64,000 bases of DNA from Ideonella paludis. Lineage in GTDB: Bacteria; Pseudomonadota; Gammaproteobacteria; Burkholderiales; Burkholderiaceae_C. Within the stretch, counting starts at the first letter, position 1. The number at the start of each line of letters is the position of its first letter. Under the pieces are notes generated by a model, which searched no databases, was not told where the DNA came from, and saw only the letters and a program-made list of their open reading frames with translations. Position numbers and translations under genes: made by a program. This document shows, piece by piece, positions 1 through 11,380 of this stretch. Location: assembly GCF_018069865.1 (NCBI RefSeq), contig NZ_JAGQDG010000005.1:1-64000 (forward strand), read 5' to 3'.

Positions 1-17
1 TAACCAGGTGCGCTGAC

Positions 18-3137
<3,120 letters not shown>

Positions 3138-3203
3138 TCCCTCTGGTGGCGAGTTCGCCCGCCATCTTGTTTTCCCTCAACGCACTCTCTTGAAAGAACT
3201 TTT

Positions 3204-3584
3204 ATGAACAAGCAAGCACTCTTGGCCGCCCTGGCGCTGACCCTGGCCGGCTCGGCATTTGCCGCTGGTGACCACACCCACGAACACAAGCCCATGCACG
3301 GCGGTGTGGTGGTTGAGGTCAAGGATATGGACTATGAGCTGGTGGCCAAGCCCACCACCATCCAGTTGCACCTACGGGATCACGGCAAGGCCGCCGACGT
3401 GAGCAAGGCCAACGCCAAGCTGACCTTGCTGAACGGCACCGACAAGCAAGAGCTTGAGCTGAAGCCCTCCGGGGACAAGCTGGAGGCGATGGGCAATTTC
3501 AAGGTCGGACCAGGCACCAAAGCCGTCGCCGTCGTCACCATCGCTGGCAAGCCCGCTGGCACGGCACGCTTCGTCCTCAAGTAA
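3204..3584 (+). CDS. Small exported protein with His-rich N-terminus
   Basis: A 126-residue protein with a clear Sec signal peptide ending near AFA-AG (about residue 21). The mature protein starts with a His-rich stretch (DHTHEHKPMHGG) that could bind metal, followed by a small beta-rich domain. It follows the RND pump by 66 bp in the same direction, so it is probably an accessory periplasmic metal-binding protein of the efflux operon. Similar short proteins occur beside CzcA/CusA genes, but I cannot name a characterised homologue. The start has an upstream GAAAGAA purine stretch. Confidence 0.75.
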   Translation: MNKQALLAALALTLAGSAFAAGDHTHEHKPMHGGVVVEVKDMDYELVAKPTTIQLHLRDHGKAADVSKANAKLTLLNGTDKQELELKPSGDKLEAMGNFKVGPGTKAVAVVTIAGKPAGTARFVLK

Positions 3585-3595
3585 AGGGAATAGCC

Positions 3596-4150
3596 ATGGG
3601 CCAAACTCTTCTGACCCATCGCAGGGGTGTGCTGACCGGCTTGCTGGTGGCGGGGTTGACGCCCTTGGCCGGCTGCATGAACAAGCCCTTGCGCCCTGCG
3701 AACACTGACGGCACCTATTGCTATTCAGTGGGCAAATCGCTGCGCCGCAATGAGACCTGCACAACCGCGCCCATCCCAACGATGCAGGCTGAAGCAGAAG
3801 CCAAGCGGTTTGAACCTTCGCCCGGTCTGCTCACCGTCTACGTGGTGCGCAAGCGCTGGGGGGACGCCAAGAACGTGGTGCGGCTCACACCGAACCAGGG
3901 CTCGGCAGTCACGATGGTGCCCGAGTCGTTCGTGCGGCTGCGCCTGACGCCTGGCACGAACAAACTCGCAGCCGCTTGGGACGAGGGCAACACTGCCCTT
4001 GAGGTTACCGGTAAAGCAGGCGAGGTGGTGTTTGTTGAACTGATCGGCTCGGTCTGGTCGTGGGGCAGCAGCTACCGGCTGGAGAGCGGCAACCCCACGG
4101 AGTCGCGCGCGCGGGCCCTCGGGTTGCGCTTGGTGGCCGATATCGGGTGA
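3596..4150 (+). CDS. Putative lipoprotein, DUF2846-like
   Basis: A 184-residue protein starting with a lipoprotein-type signal: hydrophobic GLLVAGLTPLAGC with lipobox L-A-G-C at about residues 24-27. The mature part has the pattern PGLLTVYVVRKRW... ending with beta-strands rich in E, V and G, resembling DUF2846-type lipoproteins that place a small beta domain at the membrane. It starts 11 bp after the preceding gene and is probably cotranscribed with the metal-efflux genes. The role is unknown. Confidence 0.65.
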   Translation: MGQTLLTHRRGVLTGLLVAGLTPLAGCMNKPLRPANTDGTYCYSVGKSLRRNETCTTAPIPTMQAEAEAKRFEPSPGLLTVYVVRKRWGDAKNVVRLTPNQGSAVTMVPESFVRLRLTPGTNKLAAAWDEGNTALEVTGKAGEVVFVELIGSVWSWGSSYRLESGNPTESRARALGLRLVADIG

Positions 4151-4164
4151 TTTGACGACCTGCC

Positions 4165-4419
4165 ATGCGAAATCGCATTCCGGATGCGGACATCGCGCAG
4201 CTCATGCTGTGGATCTGGATCGCCGTGGTGCTCGTTGCCGTTGTGCTCTTCGCGCTGTGGCGTCGATGGCGACGAGCGCATCCGCCACCCAAGATGACGC
4301 CCAAGCCTGCCTACAGTCAGTCGTTGGGGATGAGATTGGCAGCAGGCCGACGAGCCGCAGCAGTCAAAACCGAAAGCAAGCGCGGGCCACCATCATCTGG
4401 CGGCCCGCGCGGTAGGTGA
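4165..4419 (+). CDS. Small single-span membrane protein
   Basis: An 84-residue reading frame beginning 14 bp after the lipoprotein gene. Residues about 11-33 form one strong hydrophobic helix (LMLWIWIAVVLVAVVLFALW) followed by RRWRR and a basic, proline-rich tail, giving an N-out/C-in prediction. Nothing in it identifies a function. Position suggests it closes the efflux operon; the basic, low-complexity C-terminus leaves some doubt that it is a real gene. Confidence 0.4.
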   Translation: MRNRIPDADIAQLMLWIWIAVVLVAVVLFALWRRWRRAHPPPKMTPKPAYSQSLGMRLAAGRRAAAVKTESKRGPPSSGGPRGR

Positions 4420-4433
4420 AGGCGGGAGGTGTG

Positions 4434-4769
4434 TCAGCCGCCGCGCTGCAACTCCAGCCGCACGCGGCGCTCTTCGGCGGGCTCATTGCGCATCTCGTCG
4501 ATCACCTGCTGGCGGGTCTTCGCGGGGCCGGTGGCCTTCTGCGGCAGCGGTGCGTTGCGCTGAATCAGCGCCAGGGTGCCGTCCTTGCGCGCAGCCTCGA
4601 GCTCGGCCAGCACCTCAGCGCGCGTTTTCGTGCTCTTCCAGTGGTCGGGATGCTCGGTGTAGCCCCTCTCATTCGAGGCTGGGTGGTACAGCGAATTGGC
4701 CTGCGCAACCATGGGCAGACCCAAGGCCAGAGCAACGACGGAGAGAGCGGAGTGTTTGCGGATGTTCAT
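4434..4769 (-). CDS. DUF4148 family exported protein
   Basis: A 111-residue protein with a signal peptide (MNIRKHSALSVVALALG...AQA) and a mature part with KTRAEVLAELEAARKDGTLA and KTRQQVIDEM, the repeated TR-x-x-V pattern of the DUF4148 family common in Burkholderiales. Start chosen at 4769 because AAGGA lies just upstream on this strand; a longer in-frame version would begin with a non-signal leader. It is divergent from the two-component system, with a perfect dyad between them, so it may be a target of that regulator. Function unknown. Confidence 0.75.
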   Translation of the reverse strand: MNIRKHSALSVVALALGLPMVAQANSLYHPASNERGYTEHPDHWKSTKTRAEVLAELEAARKDGTLALIQRNAPLPQKATGPAKTRQQVIDEMRNEPAEERRVRLELQRGG

Positions 4770-4872
4770 GGTCCTGATTCCTTTGTGAAGTGGCCGTCGA
4801 CCTTGTGTCGCGGCATGCCTGAGGGCATGGACATGACTATAGAAATTCGCCCCCAACAGAGATGCGACCAAC

Positions 4873-4892
4873 ACATGACAAAACGGTCATGT
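4873..4892. promoter_or_regulatory. Candidate metal response-regulator box
   Basis: Perfect inverted repeat ACATGAC-N6-GTCATGT, 32 bp before the response-regulator start and about 100 bp from the divergent DUF4148 gene. The layout ATGACA...GTCAT resembles the cus/pco-type boxes bound by CusR/CopR regulators. Binding is inferred. Confidence 0.5.
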
Positions 4893-4923
4893 TCAGGCCG
4901 CTCTAGTTGAAGGCTGAAAGAAC

Positions 4924-5610
4924 ATGAAACTCTTGGTGATCGAAGACGAGATCAAGCTTGCCGAGTACCTGCGCAAGGGGCTGGGCGAAGAAGGCTACAT
5001 GGTGGAGCTGGCACACAACGGCGTCGATGGCCTGCATCTGGCGATGCAAGGCAGCCACGATCTGATCGTGCTGGACAGCATGCTGCCCGGCATCGACGGT
5101 CTGGGCGTGCTGGCAGCCTTACGGCAGAGCAAGCAGACCCCCGTGCTGATGCTCACCGCGCGACAGCGTGTGGAAGACCGCGTCAAGGGCCTGCAAGCCG
5201 GGGCCGACGACTACCTGCTCAAGCCGTTTGCGTTCTCCGAACTCGTGGCGCGGATACAGGTGCTGCTGCGCCGAGCGCGCCCAACGCGCGAACCTGAGGG
5301 GGCAACGGTCCTTGGCCTGGCCGACCTGGAGCTGGACCTTGTTCGGCGCAAGGCCACCCGGGCTGGCAGAAGGCTCGATCTCACGGCCAAGGAGTTTGTG
5401 CTGTTGACGCTGCTGCTGCGCCGCCAGGGGGAGGTGCTGTCCCGCACCGAGATTGCCGAGCAGGTGTGGGACATCAACTTCGACAGCGCCACCAACGTCA
5501 TCGACGTGGCGGTGCGCAGATTGCGAGGCAAGCTCGATGCGCCCTTCGAGCGCCCCTTGCTGCACACGGCGCGGGGCATGGGCTATGTTCTGGAGGTGCG
5601 CGACGAATGA
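4924..5610 (+). CDS. OmpR-family response regulator, heavy-metal type (CusR/CopR-like)
   Basis: A 228-residue regulator: receiver domain (1-118) with acidic pocket E7-D8, phosphoacceptor D51 and conserved K100 in LLKPF, then a winged-helix DNA-binding domain (about 128-226) with the typical [14 protein letters not shown] recognition helix and GMGYVLE wing. It overlaps the downstream kinase by 4 bp (ATGA), so the two are translationally coupled. Closest family type is CusR/CopR/IrlR. It probably controls the neighbouring efflux genes through the dyad at 4873-4892 and may autoregulate. Confidence 0.92.
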   Translation: MKLLVIEDEIKLAEYLRKGLGEEGYMVELAHNGVDGLHLAMQGSHDLIVLDSMLPGIDGLGVLAALRQSKQTPVLMLTARQRVEDRVKGLQAGADDYLLKPFAFSELVARIQVLLRRARPTREPEGATVLGLADLELDLVRRKATRAGRRLDLTAKEFVLLTLLLRRQGEVLSRTEIAEQVWDINFDSATNVIDVAVRRLRGKLDAPFERPLLHTARGMGYVLEVRDE

Positions 5611-6971
5611 GCAGGAGCCGTGTTGGCTCGCTCGGTCGGCGGTTGTCGATCTGGCTGGCGTTGCAGAGCCTGGCGGGGCTCTCCGTGGTCTGCGTTGCGG
5701 TCTACGCCGTCACGCACATGAACTTTGATGCCAGGCAGGCTGAATCTTTGACGCAGAAACAAGCTCAGGTGCGGCACCTGCTGACCGAGCCAGCTTCGCG
5801 TGATGACCCGGCCGTGTTGACCCACAAGCTGGATGATTTCTTCATCGGCCATCAGGAATTGAGCCTGTTGCTTCAGCGGCCGGACGGCAGCGTCTTCTAC
5901 CAGCGCACCGGCGGCGGCGCGTCGAGCAACTTGCGCCAAGCTCGTTTTGAAGTGGCTGCGCAAGCCACCGCACCGCTGCCGCTGACGGCCATCTTGTCGC
6001 TGGATACCAACGACGACCATCAATTGCTGCGCCGGTTGGCGTTCACTTTGTTGGCGGCCGCGTTGGCCGGGGCCGCATTGGGTTCGACCGGTGGCTTTGT
6101 TTTGGTACGCCTGGGCTTGCGCCCGGTGCGTGAGCTGGTGGAGCAGACACGCCGGCTGGCGGCAGACACCTTGCATCGGCGCCTGGATGGTTCCGGCCAG
6201 GCCGAGGAGCTCGAACCGCTGATCGCGCAGTTCAACGATTTACTGGGGCGCCTGTCGCTGGCCTATGAGCAGCTGGAGGGCTTCAATGCCGATGTCGCCC
6301 ATGAACTGTGCACCCCGCTGGCGACCCTGATCGGCAGCACGGAGCTGGCCTTGCGCAGGGCCCGTGGTGCGGATGAGCTGCGAGAAGTGCTCGGCTCAAA
6401 CCTGGAGGAACTGCAGCGCCTCGCGGGCATCGTGCAGGACATGCTGTTCCTGTCCCAGGCTGATAGGGGCAGCTCGGCCCGCCGTGTGGCCACGGCCAGC
6501 CTGGCTGCGTTGGCGCAGCGGGTGGCTGAATACCACGATGCAGCGTTGGACGAGGCCGGTCTCCGGGTCGAGGTGGTCGGTGACGCTGCCGGAGAGTTCG
6601 ACCTGCCGCTACTGCAACGTGCCCTGTCCAACCTGGTGGCTAACGCCACGCGCTACGCCGACCGTGGGACGAGCATCCGCATCGACATTTCCGAGGCAGC
6701 CCCTGGGGCGCTGCGGGTGGTGGTGGTCAACCAAGGTGCCACCATCGAGCCCGGGCACCTGCCCCGGCTTTTCGACCGCTTCTTCCGTGGTGACCGGGCC
6801 CGCAGCGGTGCCCATCAGAACCATGGGCTGGGCCTGGCCATCGTCGCTGCGATCGCACGGATGCACGGCGGGCAGCCGTTTGCGAGTTCAGCAGATGGCG
6901 TCACCGCGATCGGCTTGACCTTGCTGCGCGCACTAGGCGCGGGCAGTCCGTCATCGAATTCGGGGGCCTGA
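5607..6971 (+). CDS. Heavy-metal sensor histidine kinase (CusS/IrlS-like)
   Basis: A 454-residue membrane sensor kinase. Span 1 is about residues 15-35, a periplasmic sensor runs to about 140, span 2 is about 145-168, then HAMP, the dimerisation domain with phosphoacceptor H232 (box reads HELCTPL rather than HELRTPL), the N-box [12 protein letters not shown], and a G-box in [17 protein letters not shown]. Start at 5607 is fixed by ATGA overlap with the regulator; a longer frame upstream is antiparallel noise inside it. Partner of the preceding regulator. The HAMP and catalytic core match heavy-metal sensors that respond to Cu/Ag or Cd/Zn. Confidence 0.9.
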   Translation: MSRSRVGSLGRRLSIWLALQSLAGLSVVCVAVYAVTHMNFDARQAESLTQKQAQVRHLLTEPASRDDPAVLTHKLDDFFIGHQELSLLLQRPDGSVFYQRTGGGASSNLRQARFEVAAQATAPLPLTAILSLDTNDDHQLLRRLAFTLLAAALAGAALGSTGGFVLVRLGLRPVRELVEQTRRLAADTLHRRLDGSGQAEELEPLIAQFNDLLGRLSLAYEQLEGFNADVAHELCTPLATLIGSTELALRRARGADELREVLGSNLEELQRLAGIVQDMLFLSQADRGSSARRVATASLAALAQRVAEYHDAALDEAGLRVEVVGDAAGEFDLPLLQRALSNLVANATRYADRGTSIRIDISEAAPGALRVVVVNQGATIEPGHLPRLFDRFFRGDRARSGAHQNHGLGLAIVAAIARMHGGQPFASSADGVTAIGLTLLRALGAGSPSSNSGA

Positions 6972-7001
6972 CTGTCCTGAGGTGCCGACCGCAGGGCCAG
7001 C

Positions 7002-7021
7002 CAAGCTCTTGTCAGAGCTTG
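7002..7021. terminator. Stem-loop between convergent genes
   Basis: Inverted repeat CAAGCTCT-TGTC-AGAGCTTG sits at the convergent ends of the kinase gene and the DUF3703 gene and includes the latter's stop codon. There is no T-tract on either side, so it is a weak candidate for a bidirectional terminator. Confidence 0.3.
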
Positions 7022-7368
7022 TCGTCGTTCAGCAGATGCGCCATGTCAGGTGGCAGGGCCATCGGTTCGAACGGGCTGACGTCGGATGTGCCGATGTTGC
7101 CCAACGGCAGACGGCCGCTCAGGTGCCCGATGGGTGTGAGCACCAGGCGCAGAAGTTGCCCACGGAGTTCGCGGCCGTCTCGCAGTGCCCAGGCGGCACG
7201 CAGCATCAGCAGGTGCACGCGCAGGTGGGGGCCGATGTCCCGCTGACCAAGCACATGGGCGCGCTGCAGCGAACGCATCGCGGGCATCGGCTGCGCTGCA
7301 GCGAGGTGATGCCTGGCTTCGGCCATGGCGGCAACGAAGGCCATCGCGCCTTGAGAGCCGGGTGTCAT
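7012..7368 (-). CDS. DUF3703 domain protein
   Basis: A 118-residue soluble protein; family type is DUF3703, seen beside cation efflux pumps and MerR regulators. It is helical, with the pattern FVAAMAEARHHLA...ALQRAHVLGQRD and a conserved HVRVH/HLRVH-type segment. The start at 7368 overlaps the stop of the P-type ATPase gene as ATGA, so the two are translationally coupled, which supports a role in the same metal-detoxification operon. Molecular function is not known. Confidence 0.8.
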   Translation of the reverse strand: MTPGSQGAMAFVAAMAEARHHLAAAQPMPAMRSLQRAHVLGQRDIGPHLRVHLLMLRAAWALRDGRELRGQLLRLVLTPIGHLSGRLPLGNIGTSDVSPFEPMALPPDMAHLLNDDKL

Positions 7369-9641
7369 CGGCCTTGTACCCTGGCTTTCAGCAAACGCAG
7401 CCCGTTGACCACCACCAGCAGGCTGGCGCCCATGTCGGCGAACACCGCCATCCACATCGAGGCATTGCCGAACACCGCCAGCACCAGGAACACCGCCTTG
7501 ATGCCCAGTGCCAGCGCGATGTTCTGCCACAGGATGGCGTGTGTCGACCTCGACAGGCGCACCGTCTCGGCAATGCGCCGCAGGTCGTCGTTCATCACCA
7601 CCACGTCGGCGGCTTCCATCGCGGTGTCTGTGCCGGCCGCACCCATGGCCACCCCGATGTCCGACTGGGCCAGCGCTGGCGCATCGTTGATGCCGTCGCC
7701 GGTCATGGCCGTCATGCCGTGCTGCGCCTGCAGGGTCTTGATGGCGTCCAGCTTGTCCTGAGGCAGCAGGTTGCCCCGGGCTTCGGTGATGCCGGCCTCT
7801 TGCGCGATGGCCGTGGCCGTGGCCTGGTTGTCGCCGGTCAGCATCACCGATGTGATGCCCAGGGCCTGCAACTCGGCCACCGCTTCACGCGACGATGCCT
7901 TGATGGTGTCGGCCACCGCAAACAGGGCCACCGGGCCGGTATCGCAGGCCAGCAGACTGACGGTGCGGCCAGCCTCTTCGTGCGTGAGCAGCGCCGCCTC
8001 CAGCGCGGGCGAACACTGGCCGCGTTCCTCGATCAGGCGGTGGTTGCCCAGCACCCAGGTTTTTTCGGCGATCTCGGCCTGCACGCCGCGCCCGGTGATG
8101 GCCTTGAAGCCTTGGGCTTGAACGCTGTTGGGCTGTAGCCCGGCCGCGATTGCGCGCGACACCGGGTGGTCGGAGTGGCCGGCCAACACGGCGGCCATGT
8201 GTTCTGCGGTGGCGGAGTCAACGCCCGCGGCTCCGGCGGTGTCGAGCACCTGCCATGCCACCAGCTTGGGCTTGCCCTCGGTGACCGTGCCGGTCTTGTC
8301 CAGCGCGATGGCCTTGAGCTTGCGCGCCCCCTCCAGGTACACGCCGCCCTTGATCAGGATGCCGCGCCGGGCCGCGGCCGCCAGGCCGCTGACGATGGTC
8401 ACCGGCGTGGAAATCACCAGCGCGCAGGGGCAGGCGATAACCAGCAGCACTAGGGCCTTGTAGACACCCTGCATCCAGGTCCAGCCCAGCAACCATGGGC
8501 CAAGCAGTGCTACGGCCAGTGCGACGACAAAGACTGCCGGCGTGTAGACCGCCGCGAAGCGGTCCACAAAGCCCTGCGTGGGCGCGCGTGTTCCCTGGGC
8601 CTCTTCAACCGCGTGGATGATGCGTGCCAGGGTCGAATTCGAGGCCAGCGCCGTGACGCGGAACTCGAAGCTGCCGGTGTCGTTGATGGTGCCGGCAAAC
8701 ACCGGGTCGCCCACGGCCTTGTCCACCGGGATGCTCTCGCCGGTGACCGGGGCCTGGTTGATGCTGGTGCTGCCTGCCGTCAGGACGCCGTCCATGGGCA
8801 CCCGTTCACCCGGCCGCACGCGCAGCACCGCGTCCAGCGCCACGCTGGCGACTGGCACAGTCGCCCAGCTGCCATCGGCCTGGCGCACGGTGGCTTCTTC
8901 CGGCGCCATGGCCAGCAAGCCCTTGATGGCATTGCGAGCGCGGTCGACCGCGCGCGCTTCGATGGCCTCGGCGATGGCATACAAGGCCATCACCATCGCC
9001 GCCTCCGGCCATTGGCCGATGGCGAAGGCGCCGGTGACGGCCACGGTCATCAGGGCGTTGATGTTCAGGCGTCCGTGCTGCAGCGCAATCAAGCCCTTCT
9101 TGTAGACGTCAAAGCCCGCCAGCCAGATGGCGGCAGCGGCCACCGCCAGGCCGGCGCCTTTCCAGAGCAGCGTGTCTGGCGCGAAGTAGCCCACCAGCTC
9201 GGCAACGATGGCCAGAGCCAAGGCCATACCCAGCGTCCCGTAGCTGGCCTGCTGGACGCCATGGTCGAGCCCGTCCTCGGCGTCGGCATGTCCGGACGTT
9301 GTACCCGGCTGGGGCACTGCCAGCGGCTGAGGATCGAAGCCGGCCTTGCGCATGGCAGCCACGGCCAGGTCCACGGCCGGCCCAGGGGCATCCAGCGCCA
9401 AGGTGCGTTGCCCGAGCTGGAAGGTCAGCGCCCGGATCCCGGCAATGCCTTCAACCGCGCGGCGGATCTCGGACTCTTCAGACGCGCAGTCCATCGTCGG
9501 CACCCGAAAGCGCGCCAAGCCAGCGCCCTGCGATATCGCGGACGCTGCTGGCGCCGCAGGTGTGCTACAGCCGCAGCAAGGCGCGTGGCTCTCTGATGAG
9601 GGCAGTGTTTGTGCAGCAGTTTCTGGTCGATCCACGATCAT
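7365..9641 (-). CDS. cadA: Heavy-metal P1B-type ATPase (Cd/Zn/Pb exporter)
   Basis: A 758-residue ATP-driven exporter of soft divalent cations. An N-terminal cysteine cluster (CCGC, residues 22-25) precedes a degenerate HMA-like domain with MDCASEE (50-56) in which the second cysteine of the usual CxxC is absent; the MDC-x-x-EE form is known in ZntA/CadA/PbrA-like pumps. Further landmarks: actuator TGES (about 300-303), metal-site CPC (404-406), phosphorylation motif DKTGT (D448) and hinge TGDGINDAPAL. Divergent from a CadR-like MerR gene and preceded by a MerR-type promoter, so transcription should be metal-induced. Cd, Zn and Pb cannot be separated here. Confidence 0.93.
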   Translation of the reverse strand: MIVDRPETAAQTLPSSESHAPCCGCSTPAAPAASAISQGAGLARFRVPTMDCASEESEIRRAVEGIAGIRALTFQLGQRTLALDAPGPAVDLAVAAMRKAGFDPQPLAVPQPGTTSGHADAEDGLDHGVQQASYGTLGMALALAIVAELVGYFAPDTLLWKGAGLAVAAAAIWLAGFDVYKKGLIALQHGRLNINALMTVAVTGAFAIGQWPEAAMVMALYAIAEAIEARAVDRARNAIKGLLAMAPEEATVRQADGSWATVPVASVALDAVLRVRPGERVPMDGVLTAGSTSINQAPVTGESIPVDKAVGDPVFAGTINDTGSFEFRVTALASNSTLARIIHAVEEAQGTRAPTQGFVDRFAAVYTPAVFVVALAVALLGPWLLGWTWMQGVYKALVLLVIACPCALVISTPVTIVSGLAAAARRGILIKGGVYLEGARKLKAIALDKTGTVTEGKPKLVAWQVLDTAGAAGVDSATAEHMAAVLAGHSDHPVSRAIAAGLQPNSVQAQGFKAITGRGVQAEIAEKTWVLGNHRLIEERGQCSPALEAALLTHEEAGRTVSLLACDTGPVALFAVADTIKASSREAVAELQALGITSVMLTGDNQATATAIAQEAGITEARGNLLPQDKLDAIKTLQAQHGMTAMTGDGINDAPALAQSDIGVAMGAAGTDTAMEAADVVVMNDDLRRIAETVRLSRSTHAILWQNIALALGIKAVFLVLAVFGNASMWMAVFADMGASLLVVVNGLRLLKARVQGR

Positions 9642-9662
9642 GTCCCGTTGTTGGATGTCGCC

Positions 9663-9693
9663 ATTAAAAACCCTGAAGCCAGTGTAAGGTCAA
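9663..9693 (-). promoter_or_regulatory. MerR-type metal-inducible promoter of the ATPase operon
   Basis: Read on the minus strand: -35 TTGACC (9688-9693), a 19-bp spacer, and -10 TTTAAT (9663-9668). The over-long spacer contains an imperfect dyad ACC...GGT with the GGCTTCAGGGT-type core, which is the signature of MerR-family operators (twisting activation). It lies 22 bp upstream of the ATPase start and within the MerR gene's 5' region, so it probably serves for autoregulation as well. Confidence 0.8.
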
Positions 9694-9718
9694 GCCTTTG
9701 TTGGCAAGAGGGGACTGC

Positions 9719-10162
9719 ATGCGCATCGGAAACTTGGCTGAGGCGACGGGCACCCCGGTCGAAACCATCCGCTTCTACGAGCGCGAAGGCCTGATCCCCG
9801 CCGCGCAACGCAGCGAAAACAACTACCGGGTGTACACGGTCGCACATGCTGAGCGGCTGGCCTTCATCCGCCAGTGCCGCAATCTGGACATGGCGCTCGA
9901 TGAGATCCGTGCGCTGTTGCGTCTTCGGGACGCCGCGCCCGAAGACTGCGGCGAGGTCAACAAAATCTTGGATGCGCACATTGAGCATGTGGCCAAGCGC
10001 ATTCGCGAACTGCGATCGCTCGAATCGACCCTGAAGGCCCTGCGTGCGCGCTGCCAGTCACCACATGCGATGGAAGCGTGCGGCATCCTGAATCACCTGG
10101 ACAATGCCGCCTCGCAAGGCACCAGGACGGCCGGTCACCTCCACATCCGCGGTGCCCACTAG
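9719..10162 (+). CDS. cadR: MerR-family Cd/Pb/Zn-responsive regulator (CadR/PbrR-like)
   Basis: A 147-residue regulator: N-terminal MerR winged helix (MRIGNLAEATG...TIRFYEREGLI), a dimerisation helix (about 80-112), and cysteines C77, C112 and C121. The first two match the cysteines used for metal binding in CadR/PbrR; the third is close to the C119 of CadR. The start at 9719 follows GAGGGG; an in-frame upstream start at 9698 is possible but would add only MLARGDC. Divergent from the ATPase gene it should control. The C-terminus lacks the His-rich tail of Pseudomonas CadR. Confidence 0.9.
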   Translation: MRIGNLAEATGTPVETIRFYEREGLIPAAQRSENNYRVYTVAHAERLAFIRQCRNLDMALDEIRALLRLRDAAPEDCGEVNKILDAHIEHVAKRIRELRSLESTLKALRARCQSPHAMEACGILNHLDNAASQGTRTAGHLHIRGAH

Positions 10163-10717
10163 GGCCGCAGGGCCGGTGATAACGCGGTCACCTGATGTCC
10201 GTACCAACCCAGCTGGGCGCACGATGTTGGTTTTCTGAGCTGATCCCAAGGAGGAATGATGCTTCCAAATTGGCAATGACAGTTATCCACAGATCACTCC
10301 ACCCAACAAGTGTTCGTGGGTGAACTCTTCACTTCGAATTCGATGCTTCTGACAAAGGTATCGTCTAGCGAGCACATCGCTGGACTTGGTGTTCATGTCA
10401 AATGGAATACGCAGCTGCTGCAGTTGCGGATCAGATCATGCGCTCAAACGTCCTGCCGGAAGCGGTCGTTCGAGGCGCACTCGATGAACTCTGTGGAGAC
10501 GAAGCTGGCCTCAAGGCAACGTCAGACCAGCTGCGCAATGAGATCGAGGTCGGTCTGGGCATTCGAATCGAACACAGCACCAATGCTGTGTTCGATGCGG
10601 TGTTGCAAGCTTCTGCGCACAAAGAATGGCAGCTTCGGCAAGCCGCTTTGGCGCAGAGCACAGTTGGATTTCGACTGATGAGGCGTCCGAGCTCGGTTCA
10701 CTTAACAAATCAACAAG
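10163..10717. other. Poorly coding region left of the island
   Basis: No gene is convincing here. One frame (10402-10770, plus, 122 residues, MEYAAAAVADQIM...) has a plausible helical composition, but it runs through the inverted repeat at 10718-10742 and ends just beyond it, so if it was once a gene its 3' end has been replaced. Another overlapping frame (10310-10678) looks non-coding. AAGGAGG at about 10250 precedes only a six-codon frame. Confidence 0.35.
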
Positions 10718-10742
10718 TGTCGAGGTGCATTGAGTTTGGAAC
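10718..10742 (+). repeat. Left 25-bp terminal inverted repeat of the island
   Basis: Begins TGTCGA and ends CATTGAGTTTGGAAC. 21 of 25 positions match, in inverted orientation, the sequence at 24512-24536. A second, partial copy of the inner core (TCATTGAGTTTG) follows at 10805-10816 in the same orientation. Multiple internal repeats at an end that begins with TG resemble IS21-family or Tn7-like termini. Confidence 0.7.
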
Positions 10743-10804
10743 TGCTCAACAAAGCGCATTAAGCACTTAGAGAAATTCGTGGCATTGGATCTAGAACGAC
10801 TGAC

Positions 10805-10816
10805 TCATTGAGTTTG
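10805..10816 (+). repeat. Second copy of the terminal repeat core (left end)
   Basis: TCATTGAGTTTG, identical to the core of the outer repeat of the right end, placed about 75 bp inside the left end. It is followed by a degenerate TGTTCATTG resembling the TTTGTTCACTG spacer of the right end. Confidence 0.5.
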
Positions 10817-10917
10817 AATGTTCATTGTTGACCCCTTGAGCAGACCTGCCAGGTCGATTCAGGCATCGCTGGCCTGCGACTTGCCCCTGACCTGCCGCCG
10901 TTGCTGGGGTGAGGGTA

Positions 10918-10946
10918 GGGAGCCGGAGGCGAGCACTCCGGCTCCC
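10918..10946. terminator. GC-rich stem-loop downstream of the kbpA remnant
   Basis: Perfect 10-bp inverted repeat GGGAGCCGGA...TCCGGCTCCC with a 9-nt loop, 16 bp beyond the stop codon of the minus-strand kbpA remnant. It probably was that gene's terminator; the T-tract is weak on both strands. Confidence 0.5.
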
Positions 10947-10961
10947 TTTGCATCCTCAAAA

Positions 10962-11231
10962 TCATGGGATGCGCAGCAACGGACCAGGGTAGATCTTGTA
11001 CGGATGGCTCAGCATAGGGCTGTTAGCCTCAAGAACATTGGGGTAGTCGCTGGCATTGCCGAAGTGCTCTTTGGCGATCTTGGATAGGTTGTCACCCTTG
11101 ACCACCGTGTACCAGCGCGACTCGTTGGCCGGTTGGGCAGCCGTAATCAAGTCCTTGACTCCAGTTACTCCTGTAACGTTGCCGCAGCACAGCACATTCT
11201 TCTCTCCGGTTGCTTGGTCTGGGCTGCTTGC
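10962..11231 (-). pseudogene. kbpA: 5'-truncated kbpA/ygaU (BON-LysM potassium-binding protein)
   Basis: The C-terminal about 90 codons encode the end of a BON domain (DQATGEKNVLCCGNV) followed by a full LysM domain (YTVVKGDNLSKIAKEHFG...KIYPGPLLRIP), the KbpA/YgaU arrangement. KbpA is normally about 150 residues, but upstream of about 11231 the frame continues with unrelated sequence lacking the BON N-terminus and a start with a ribosome site. Known role of the intact protein: cytoplasmic K+ binding. The truncation lies 0.5 kb inside the left repeat, consistent with insertion or deletion when the island formed. Confidence 0.75.
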
Positions 11232-11380
11232 CCGTTGACCGTGGTCTGGCTGAATCAAGCACTTAGAGGAAACCATGGCACAGAATCCGATATGGTTCGC
11301 TCTTTGGATTTGGAAAGTTCCTTCATGACACTCTTTGCACAGACGTAACGACCACACTTGTGCAGCTCGAGAAGCATCAC

